A stretch of 51,990 nucleotides of DNA from Desulfotignum sp. GTDB taxonomy: Bacteria; Desulfobacterota; Desulfobacteria; Desulfobacterales; Desulfobacteraceae. The translations under genes and the position numbers were made by a program. Below the pieces are notes generated by a model. It saw only the letters and a program-made list of their open reading frames with translations, had not been told where the DNA came from and searched no databases. The stretch is from contig JAABSO010000030.1 in the NCBI GenBank assembly GCA_011390335.1, positions 1-51,990 on the forward strand. Reading direction: 5' to 3'. Positions within the stretch are counted from its first letter, which is position 1; each line of letters opens with the position of its first letter. This document shows, one piece after another, positions 17,414 through 24,545 of the stretch.

Positions 17414-19348
17414 CTATTTTATCGGACTGCCTGGTGAAACCTGAACATCAAATCCCGCCAGAACCAGTTCTTTTTTTGTGCCGGCAGCCAGAACCATCCC
17501 TTGTGATGTTTCACCCATCAGGGTTGCCTGCTTCAGGTTGGCCACCACCACCACCTGTCTGCCCACAAGGTCTTTGGGACTGTAATGCCTGCCTATGCCT
17601 GCCACCACCTGACGGGTATCTGTTCCAAGGTCCACCTGCAGTTTCAACAGCTTGTCTGAGCCGGCAATTTTTTCGGCTGCAAGGATCGATCCTGTACGCA
17701 GATCAATTTTTGCAAAATCTTCCATGGTGATGACAGGTTTTATTTCAGGTGTGACCCCGGTGTTTGTTTTCTTTTTTGCAGGGGCGGTTTTTTCTTCAGA
17801 AGCCTCTGCTGCAGGCACATCTATTCTGGGAAACAGAATGGGCGGTTTGGCAAGTAGGGTACCCGGCTGAATCTGTCCCCAGGACAGGATCTGGTCCAGC
17901 AGGAAAAACCCTTTTTCCGGTATGGTCGTGCCCAGAGCGGTCAGCATTTTTTCGCTGGTGCCGGGCATGACCGGATAGATGAGGCATGCCACGGTGCGAA
18001 GGCCCTCCAGCAGGTTGCAGATAACAGCAGCCAGCAGCGGGTGTTTGTCTTCTTCTTTGGCCAGTTTCCAGGGCTCATTCATATCAATGTACTTGTTCAT
18101 GCTGGAAACAAACTGCCATACGGCTGCAATTGCCTTGTGAAATTCATACCGGGTCATGGACTTTTGAAAACCGTCCACAGCTTCCCGGGCATCAGATGCC
18201 AGAGAAATATCAGGTGCCGGCGTCATGGCCGGCACAATTCCTTTGAAATACTTAAGATTCATGGACAGTACCCGGGAAAACAGATTTCCCAGGTCATTGG
18301 CCAGATCCGCATTGATCCTTGACACAAGCACATCTTCCGTGAAATTGGCATCCAGGCCAAAGACCATTTCCCGCATCAGAAAATACCGGAATGCATCCAC
18401 CCCGTAGCGGTCTGTGACCGCCACAGGATCTGTGACATTGCCGACGCTTTTGGACATTTTGCTGCCTGAAACATTCCAGAAGCCGTGGACATTTAACCCG
18501 GCATAGATATCTATGCCCGCTGCCTTGAGCATGATGGGCCAGTAGATGCCGTGGGGCTTGATGATATCCTTGGCCACAAAATGCCGGGCAGAGGGCCAGA
18601 ATTTTTTGAATAACGCACCGTCCGGATACCCCAGGGCGGAAATATAGTTCACCAGGGCGTCAAACCACACATAGGTGACATAATCGCTGTCAAAAGGAAG
18701 GGTGATGCCCCAGGTGAGCCGGGATTTGGGCCGTGAAATGCACAGGTCTTCCAATGGTTCCTTTAAAAAAGAGAGCAGTTCTGTTTCATACTGTCTGGGA
18801 TGGATAAATCCCGGGTGGGTTTTGATGTGGTCAATGAGCCAGTCCTGGTACTGGCCCATTTTAAAAAAATAATTGGATTCTTTGATGGTGGATGGTGCAA
18901 CCCCATGGTCCGGGCATTTGCCTTCTACAAGCTCTCTGTCCTGGTAAAAGCGCTCACACCCGAAGCAGTATTGGCCCTCATAACTGGAAAAATAGATATC
19001 CCCCTTGTCATGAATCCGCGTGAGCAGGTTTTTTACCACCTGTATGTGGGAAGGATCAGTGGTTCTGATGAACTGGTTGTTCTGAACAGACAGCCGGGGC
19101 CACAGATCCTGGAACAGCCGGCTGATTTTATTCACATATTCCTGCGGGCTCTGGTTTTGTTTTTGTGCGGCCTGGACAATTTTGTCCCCGTGTTCATCCG
19201 TGCCGGTGAGAAAATAGGTGTCATGGGCATCCATCTGTTTGAACCGGGTGGCCACATCCGCGGCAATGGTGGTGTAGGCATGCCCAAGATGGGGCTGGGC
19301 ATTTACATAGTATATGGGGGTGGTGAAAAACTGTGTTCTGGTTTCCAT
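17414..19348 (-). CDS. metG: Methionyl-tRNA synthetase
   Basis: A 644-residue class I synthetase that charges tRNA-Met. It has the HIGH-type motif PHLGHAYTT near residue 20, a zinc-knuckle insertion CFGCERFYQDRELVEGKCPD, the KMSKS motif in SGSKMSKSVGN, and an anticodon-binding helical domain. A C-terminal EMAP/Trbp111 tRNA-binding domain (about residues 540-644, DFAKIDLRTGSI through GMVLAAG) is joined by a linker rich in Ala, Lys and Thr. The gene is followed after 62 bases by the PBP gene and preceded by ricT. Complete and ordinary for the family. Confidence 0.96.
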   Translation of the reverse strand: METRTQFFTTPIYYVNAQPHLGHAYTTIAADVATRFKQMDAHDTYFLTGTDEHGDKIVQAAQKQNQSPQEYVNKISRLFQDLWPRLSVQNNQFIRTTDPSHIQVVKNLLTRIHDKGDIYFSSYEGQYCFGCERFYQDRELVEGKCPDHGVAPSTIKESNYFFKMGQYQDWLIDHIKTHPGFIHPRQYETELLSFLKEPLEDLCISRPKSRLTWGITLPFDSDYVTYVWFDALVNYISALGYPDGALFKKFWPSARHFVAKDIIKPHGIYWPIMLKAAGIDIYAGLNVHGFWNVSGSKMSKSVGNVTDPVAVTDRYGVDAFRYFLMREMVFGLDANFTEDVLVSRINADLANDLGNLFSRVLSMNLKYFKGIVPAMTPAPDISLASDAREAVDGFQKSMTRYEFHKAIAAVWQFVSSMNKYIDMNEPWKLAKEEDKHPLLAAVICNLLEGLRTVACLIYPVMPGTSEKMLTALGTTIPEKGFFLLDQILSWGQIQPGTLLAKPPILFPRIDVPAAEASEEKTAPAKKKTNTGVTPEIKPVITMEDFAKIDLRTGSILAAEKIAGSDKLLKLQVDLGTDTRQVVAGIGRHYSPKDLVGRQVVVVANLKQATLMGETSQGMVLAAGTKKELVLAGFDVQVSPGSPIK

Positions 19349-19406
19349 ATTTTATCCTGTGGTGCGTATGATACGCAGCAATGTTTTGTTCATTATCTGT
19401 TACACC

Positions 19407-20195
19407 TTATGGTTTCAGTTCAGAAACCGTTACCTCAATTTCCGACCGGTCTTCCATGCGTACGGTGATGCTTTGTTTGAGAATATTCTGGCGCACCACT
19501 TTCCCGGTGCCCTGTTCCAGGGTCACAGGTTTGCCCAGCCTGGGCATTTTTTTCTTCAGATGCTGGTATGTCTGATTTTCAAAGGTAAGGCAGCACATGA
19601 GCCGGCCGCAGACGCCTGATATTTTGGTGGGATTCAGCGACAGTCCCTGTTCCTTGGCCATTTTTATGGAGATGGGTTCAAATGTATGCATAAAGGAGGA
19701 ACAGCAGAACTCCCTGCCGCACTTGCCGATGCCGCCGCAGTGTTTGGACAGGTTTCTGATACCCACCTGGCGCATCTCAATGCGGATGTTGTATTCTTTG
19801 ACCAGCAGTTTGATCAACTCCCGGAAATCGATCCTGCCGTCTGCCGTGTAAAAAAAGGTCAGTTTGTTCCGGTCAAAGGTACTTTCCACACAAAAAAGGT
19901 TCATGAGCAGCCCCAGGTCCCGGATGCACTTGTCGCAGAATGCATGTGCCTCCTGTTCTAAGGCCATGAGTTCCTGCCGCTTGAGAAAATCTTCCGGGGT
20001 TGCAATGCGGATAATCTGCCGTAAATTTTTACCGCACCCTTCTGTTTCTTTAGGTGGCCTTGCAACAATGCCGAATCCCAGTCCCTGCTCTGTTTCAACT
20101 ATCACCCGGTCACCTTCTGCAAGGGCAAAGGCCTGGCTGTCAAAATCATAAATTTTGCCGGCTGTTTTGAATTTTACTCCTGCCACGGTTGTCAT
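19407..20195 (-). CDS. ricT: PSP1-domain protein, RicT/YaaT family
   Basis: A 262-residue protein with the PSP1 C-terminal domain. Recognisable stretches are YTADGRIDFRELIKLL, RIEMRQVGIRN and GGIGKCGREFCCSSF, with a cysteine cluster and later VCGRLMCCLTFE. In Bacillus, YaaT (RicT) is part of the Fe-S containing RicAFT complex that affects RNase Y and RNA maturation. The gene order holB-ricT-metG matches the Bacillus order holB-yaaT-...-metS and supports the assignment. The Cys positions fit cluster binding. Partners RicA and RicF are not in this window. Confidence 0.9.
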   Translation of the reverse strand: MTTVAGVKFKTAGKIYDFDSQAFALAEGDRVIVETEQGLGFGIVARPPKETEGCGKNLRQIIRIATPEDFLKRQELMALEQEAHAFCDKCIRDLGLLMNLFCVESTFDRNKLTFFYTADGRIDFRELIKLLVKEYNIRIEMRQVGIRNLSKHCGGIGKCGREFCCSSFMHTFEPISIKMAKEQGLSLNPTKISGVCGRLMCCLTFENQTYQHLKKKMPRLGKPVTLEQGTGKVVRQNILKQSITVRMEDRSEIEVTVSELKP

Positions 20196-20208
20196 TTGTC
20201 TGTATTCC

Positions 20209-21273
20209 TCATATCTGTATCATGCGCAAAAAAAACCGGTCCAGGGTCATGCGCACAGAACTGTTGGAGGCCAGGCGCTGCTCGGTTTCATGAAACGCGG
20301 TCATCCATGTGAGACAGTGTTCCTGGTTAACCTGCCTTACAATATCTTGAAAAACGGCAGAAAAATCAAGGTTAACTATTTTTTCCGGTGCGTGTCTGAA
20401 TACACACAAATCTCTGAAAAAGGTTCTCATGACAGCCAGTCCGGGAATAATGGTATCCGGGTCCAGGCTTATTTGCCGGGAAAATGACAATGCGTTTTGG
20501 ACCCTGGCAGCAGCTGGTCCGGATATCAGGCCACAAAGTTGCTGGATGATCCAGACCCGGCCGGCCTGCCAGTCCGTCTGAAAAGAAGCTGTGTTCCCGG
20601 GTGTTTTATCATCTGACAGATCCGGGCCGTCAGCCATATTCAAGAGCGCCAGGGCCAGGTGCAGGTCAGCTCCGGCAGTGGCTGCGGCAATACGGGCAGA
20701 TTGGGGGTCTGCTGTAAATGATCTGCACAGATGGTTTGCCAGGTCAGTGCCGGCAAGGGGTCTGAAATACAGATGCCTGACCCGAGACCGGATGGTGGGC
20801 AGAAGTTTTGTCGTGTCCCGGGCCAGGAGGATGAAAAACGTACCCCTGGCAGGTTCTTCCAACGCCTTGAGCAACGCATTTTGTGCCTGGGTGTTCATGT
20901 GATCGGCATGGGATATCAGCACCATGCGGAATTTGGCTTCATTGGGCCTGGCAAGGGTCAATGCCTCCATTTCCCGGATCTGGGAAATGGTGATGACCTT
21001 TTTTTTATCTGGCAGATGCACATGCACCATATCAGGATGCATCCGAGCGTCGATTTTTTTGCAGGACCGGCACAGGTTGCAGGGAACATGGGTGTCTGAT
21101 GCACAGTTGACAGCCTTTGCAAACATGAAGGCAGCCTGTTTTCTTCCAGTGCCCGGGTTGCCGGTGAACAACAGGCCGTTGGGAATTTTTTTGGTGCCGA
21201 TGATCTGCTTTAATTCAGATATGGCCGCGCTGTCATCGGTTTTTTCCCGGGGCATGCTGTGGTCATGGGGCAT
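20209..21273 (-). CDS. holB: DNA polymerase III delta' subunit-like ATPase
   Basis: A 354-residue clamp-loader AAA+ protein. It has a P-loop-like GNPGTGRKQAA (about residues 38-48; GxxGxGK is altered to G-R-K), the zinc module C-N-L-C-R-S-C, and ALLKALEEPARGTFFILLA, the typical delta'/DnaX segment. The missing canonical P-loop spacing fits delta', which usually does not hydrolyse ATP. It should help load the sliding clamp together with DnaX (38474-40195). The start lies four bases after the HU stop; ATG 21255 is an alternative. Its stop is 13 bases from ricT. Confidence 0.88.
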   Translation of the reverse strand: MPHDHSMPREKTDDSAAISELKQIIGTKKIPNGLLFTGNPGTGRKQAAFMFAKAVNCASDTHVPCNLCRSCKKIDARMHPDMVHVHLPDKKKVITISQIREMEALTLARPNEAKFRMVLISHADHMNTQAQNALLKALEEPARGTFFILLARDTTKLLPTIRSRVRHLYFRPLAGTDLANHLCRSFTADPQSARIAAATAGADLHLALALLNMADGPDLSDDKTPGNTASFQTDWQAGRVWIIQQLCGLISGPAAARVQNALSFSRQISLDPDTIIPGLAVMRTFFRDLCVFRHAPEKIVNLDFSAVFQDIVRQVNQEHCLTWMTAFHETEQRLASNSSVRMTLDRFFLRMIQI

Positions 21274-21277
21274 GGAA

Positions 21278-21553
21278 CTAGTAATCGACCCGTTCTTTGA
21301 GTTCTTTTCCGCATTTGAAAAAGGGCAGCCGTTTGGGAGGGATTTGAACCTTTTCTCCGGTTTTGGGATTTCTGCCCACGTAACTATTGTATTCTTTGAT
21401 GTGAAAACTGCAAAATCCCCTTATTTCAACCCGTTCTCCTCTTACAAAGGCATCGGAAAGAGAATCAAAAAACATCTTGATCACTTCTGCAGCTTCAGCT
21501 TTGGTCAGGTCTGTGCGGTCTTTTAATGTGGAAATCAATTCAAGTTTGTTCAT
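21278..21553 (-). CDS. HU/IHF-family DNA-binding protein
   Basis: A 91-residue nucleoid protein of the HU/IHF family: MNKLELISTLKDRTDLTKAEA at the start, VEIRGFCSFHIKEYNSYVGRNP in the beta-arm region and the intact arm motif RNPKTGEKVQIPPKR. It would bind and bend DNA as a dimer. The subtype (HU versus IHF alpha or beta) cannot be fixed by eye. Start ATG 21553 has AGAGGA upstream. A strong promoter-like sequence lies upstream at 21600-21628, so transcription may begin here for HU-holB-ricT and beyond. Confidence 0.92.
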   Translation of the reverse strand: MNKLELISTLKDRTDLTKAEAAEVIKMFFDSLSDAFVRGERVEIRGFCSFHIKEYNSYVGRNPKTGEKVQIPPKRLPFFKCGKELKERVDY

Positions 21554-21599
21554 ACATCCTCTGTAATTTTTATGGGAAACAGCGTAACGTGTTGCAAAG

Positions 21600-21628
21600 G
21601 GTTTATTTAAAAATTAATAAAAAGTCAA
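21600..21628 (-). promoter_or_regulatory. Candidate sigma-70-type promoter for the HU gene
   Basis: On the - strand TTGACT (21628-21623) is followed after 17 bases by TAAACC (21605-21600) within an A/T-rich stretch, about 47 bases upstream of the HU ATG. The -35 is good and the -10 is weak, so this is a candidate only. Confidence 0.45.
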
Positions 21629-21632
21629 GGGG

Positions 21633-22157
21633 TTATGATAATAAGACCGGTATTTTTTCAACATTGTCCGCATCCATTTCAACTCCGGCATACTGGCCCA
21701 GCAGGGGTATTTTAATGATGACCCTGCCTTTGCCCTTGTGCTGGAAAAACTCCCCTTTCAGCCCAGCCATGGGGCCTTCCAACACCATGACCGGGTCTCC
21801 TTGTTTCAGGCTGACGCAGGACCCGGTAACCAGGTCAGTGCCTGCAGATGCCATGATTTTAAGGGAAAGGATCTGGGTGTCCGGTATGGGGGTGGGGCCA
21901 TGGGTGCTGCCCAGCATCCGCACGGCACCGAGTGTTTTTAAAATACTGAGCTGGTGGGCGGATGCTGAACAGGATCTGACAAACAGGTATCCTGGGAACA
22001 GCGGCACCTCAATGGTGTGTTTCCGGTCCTTGCGGCGGCTTATCTTTCTGGTTTTGGGCAGAAATGCAGCAATCTTTTTTCTGGTAACCTGTTCAAAGAC
22101 GATCTGTTCAAAATTGCTCCGGGTCAGGAGGGCAAACCATTGGAAGGATTGTGTCAT
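21633..22157 (-). CDS. NusG-paralogue transcription antitermination factor
   Basis: A 174-residue protein with a NusG N-terminal domain (WFALLTRSNFEQIVFEQV, about residues 7-24; VPLFPGYLFVR, about 51-61) and a C-terminal KOW segment (KQGDPVMVLEGPMAGLKGEF, about 118-137). Such specialised paralogues (RfaH, LoaP, UpxY types) bind elongating RNA polymerase and reduce pausing in long envelope or polysaccharide operons. It is not housekeeping NusG, which lies with secE/rplK. The ATG overlaps the lptD stop (ATGA at 22154-22157), so the two are coupled. No polysaccharide operon is adjacent. Confidence 0.85.
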   Translation of the reverse strand: MTQSFQWFALLTRSNFEQIVFEQVTRKKIAAFLPKTRKISRRKDRKHTIEVPLFPGYLFVRSCSASAHQLSILKTLGAVRMLGSTHGPTPIPDTQILSLKIMASAGTDLVTGSCVSLKQGDPVMVLEGPMAGLKGEFFQHKGKGRVIIKIPLLGQYAGVEMDADNVEKIPVLLS

Positions 22158-24409
22158 TGAATGTTTACTTCTCCAATACCTTTTAGTGTTATCATAACAG
22201 CGACACTTTTGTCGTTATCTGATCCTTTTAATTCTAAGCCCATGGCCCAGCATGCTTCATTCAGAATAATGCCGGCGCGGCTTTCAATGGTTTCTTCGCG
22301 GACAAGGTTCAGTTCAAAGGAATAATACGCTGACAGAGCCGGGGTTATCCGGGCATTGAACCTGGTATACCAGGATTCTGCCTTATCTTCGGTATATCTG
22401 TAGGAAGTGGTGACGGAATCTCCTCTTTTGTCTGTCACAGTGGCATCGATATTGAATGTTGAAAATTCATAGTTGTACGGAGACCATGCCAGATCTGTTC
22501 GCAATGCCAAAAAAGAAAACGGGAAGATCCTTGCTTCCATCTGGATATCAGACCAGGGCCTGCCATCGGCATCATCGCCGTCCCGTTCATTGTTAAAGTC
22601 ATAATCCTGGAAAAATTTTATCCATCCCAGTTCCCGGTATCGGTTTTCAGGTGTTCCGTCCGGTCGGGAAATGTTTTTTCTTGCGGTAAATCGGTTCATC
22701 AGTGACCAGGTGAGCTTGTTTTGCTCTTTGATGTCATCCAGAAAATCAAAATACGGTAGATCTTCCTGGTCCACGCGCGGTATGAATTGGTAACCCAGTC
22801 CCGGGGTCACCTGGTGCTGCATTTTGTCGGCAAATTCGGTATTCAGGGTGAAAACCCGGTTCAACCGGGTGGAAAGTTCTCCTCCCAGATCATATATTCC
22901 CCGGAATCTGAGGCTGTCAGCATCGCCGCTGTTATCCACAAAATTTTCAGTATGGTAGGCGGTTGCACGAAGGCCGATAAACGGCTGAAATGCCACTGCT
23001 TTTACCAGCTTCACAGGGTAAAAAAATCTGGGGTTCAGATCCAGCCGCTGGCCGTTGACTTTGGCATCAGCACGGTTGGTTGCGGCGGTATTTACGGTAT
23101 CCTGTCGAAAAAAAGAGGTGAATTGTGAACGAAAAGAGTAGTATGCATCGGTGGTGCCGATCTGCTGGCGGACGGCATCAAATTCCAGACCGGGCAGGGT
23201 CTGGAGGGTGGTATCCCGGGTGCTGGCTCGCCTGGCAATGACATCATCATACCAGAAGGCCTTGCCCACCAGAAGATGCTGGGACCAGGTCCGGTCAATA
23301 ACCAGGCTGTTTTTTCTGAGGGTATCATCATATTCATCCAGGTCTCTTCCAAACTGTTCCTGGAATATCTGGTTGGTATCATCATATCCGGTGAGTCCCT
23401 CTTTGAATTCCAGCAGATAATCCGCATCAGACACAACATCCAGATCCAGTTTAGCAAAAAAACCATTGGGCAGCGCCTGGTCGGTTTTCATGCGCAGCCA
23501 GTACCGGTCTGTATTTGTGCGCAAAGGAGTGGTGTTGAACCGGTAATTTTTTGTGGCATCAGTGCCGTCATCTGTTTTGTCATCAGACAGATAACCCAGG
23601 CGCCAGAGTCCCTTGGAGCGGGCATCAGACAGGTATCGGTATTCACCGGCAATTTTGGGGCCCCGGTCCGACAGATATCCGGCGTACAGGGTGGCATCGT
23701 TACTGGGGGACAGGGCCCAGAAAAACGGCTGTTCATACACAAATCCCAGACGGTCGGAAGAGGAGACTCTGGGAAAGAGAAAGCCTGTCTGGCGTTTGGT
23801 TTTTACCGGAAAGGTGAGAAACGGTGCATACAGTGCCGGCATGTTCTTTGCCCATAAGGTGGCATGGCTGGCAAATCCGTATCCTTCAATGGTAACCCTG
23901 ACATCTTTGCCGGTGATTTTCCAGTCCGGGGTATCACCGTCACAGGAGGTGATGGATCCTTTTTGGGCAGTGTATGTGACCCTGCCGGTCTTGCGGATAT
24001 TTTCGCCATGGATATAAAAATGGTTTTTCTGGATAAAGATGGTGCCTTTGTGAATAAATCCCATCTGGGTGGCAAGGTTGATCTCCATGGCATTGCAGGA
24101 GATGACATCTCCGCCGGAAATCAGCCTGACATTGCCCTGGGCCAGTGCGTCCTTGGTGGTGTTTGAGAACTCCACATAGTCGGCTTCCAGACGGGTTTTT
24201 CCACCGGTAATCACCACATTTTCTTCGGCAATGAACAGATCTCTTTTCTCATCATAGGTGACCACCATGGCTGAAAGATTCCAGGAAATGGCTTCCGGAT
24301 CTTTTGGCAAATCAACTGCGGTTGCAGTATTGGTAAGGCACACAAAAAAACAGAGTAAAACAGATACCGCAGATACAGTCAGATTTTTTGCTGATAATAA
24401 AGCGGGCAT
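22154..24409 (-). CDS. lptD: LPS-assembly outer-membrane protein LptD
   Basis: LptD inserts LPS into the outer leaflet together with the lipoprotein LptE. From ATG 24409 the protein is 751 residues and begins with a signal peptide (about residues 1-32, hydrophobic VSAVSVLLCFFVCL). An LptA/OstA-like periplasmic domain (VTYDEKRDLFIAEENVVITGG) is followed by a beta-barrel with many alternating aromatic strands and the conserved turn ALYAPFLTFPVKTKRQTGFL. ATG 24409 is preferred because it gives the signal peptide and has GGAAG upstream; longer readings add junk. It shares a compact divergent promoter region with the cysK-cysS fusion. LptE is not visible nearby. Confidence 0.9.
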   Translation of the reverse strand: MPALLSAKNLTVSAVSVLLCFFVCLTNTATAVDLPKDPEAISWNLSAMVVTYDEKRDLFIAEENVVITGGKTRLEADYVEFSNTTKDALAQGNVRLISGGDVISCNAMEINLATQMGFIHKGTIFIQKNHFYIHGENIRKTGRVTYTAQKGSITSCDGDTPDWKITGKDVRVTIEGYGFASHATLWAKNMPALYAPFLTFPVKTKRQTGFLFPRVSSSDRLGFVYEQPFFWALSPSNDATLYAGYLSDRGPKIAGEYRYLSDARSKGLWRLGYLSDDKTDDGTDATKNYRFNTTPLRTNTDRYWLRMKTDQALPNGFFAKLDLDVVSDADYLLEFKEGLTGYDDTNQIFQEQFGRDLDEYDDTLRKNSLVIDRTWSQHLLVGKAFWYDDVIARRASTRDTTLQTLPGLEFDAVRQQIGTTDAYYSFRSQFTSFFRQDTVNTAATNRADAKVNGQRLDLNPRFFYPVKLVKAVAFQPFIGLRATAYHTENFVDNSGDADSLRFRGIYDLGGELSTRLNRVFTLNTEFADKMQHQVTPGLGYQFIPRVDQEDLPYFDFLDDIKEQNKLTWSLMNRFTARKNISRPDGTPENRYRELGWIKFFQDYDFNNERDGDDADGRPWSDIQMEARIFPFSFLALRTDLAWSPYNYEFSTFNIDATVTDKRGDSVTTSYRYTEDKAESWYTRFNARITPALSAYYSFELNLVREETIESRAGIILNEACWAMGLELKGSDNDKSVAVMITLKGIGEVNIQ

Positions 24410-24427
24410 GGGGCTTCCAGTAATCAA

Positions 24428-24480
24428 TTGCACAACCGTTAAAATTACTGTATAAAGCCATCTTATGTTGTAAATGTCAA
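24428..24480. promoter_or_regulatory. Overlapping divergent promoters sharing one -10 box (lptD / cysK-cysS)
   Basis: + strand: TTGCAC (24428-24433), 17-base spacer, TATAAA (24451-24456). - strand: TTGACA (24480-24475), 18-base spacer, TTTATA (24456-24451), which is the same six bases read on the other strand. Polymerase could occupy only one direction at a time. Expected starts leave about 35 bases of leader for lptD and about 80 for the fusion gene. Both matches are good; no start sites are known. Confidence 0.55.
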
Positions 24481-24499
24481 GCCGGAATCCGGCCTTTTT
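24481..24499 (+). terminator. Small hairpin plus T-run in the leader of the cysK-cysS fusion
   Basis: GCCGG-AAT-CCGGC is followed by CCTTTTT within the predicted leader (about 24463-24545). The five-base-pair stem is short for a terminator, but the position in the leader of an amino-acid gene would fit attenuation. No leader peptide or tRNA-binding T-box is visible. Confidence 0.25.
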
Positions 24500-24545
24500 C
24501 CTGTAAAGTGACAGACCTGTGCTGCCGGCGTAAAAAAGGATCCCC

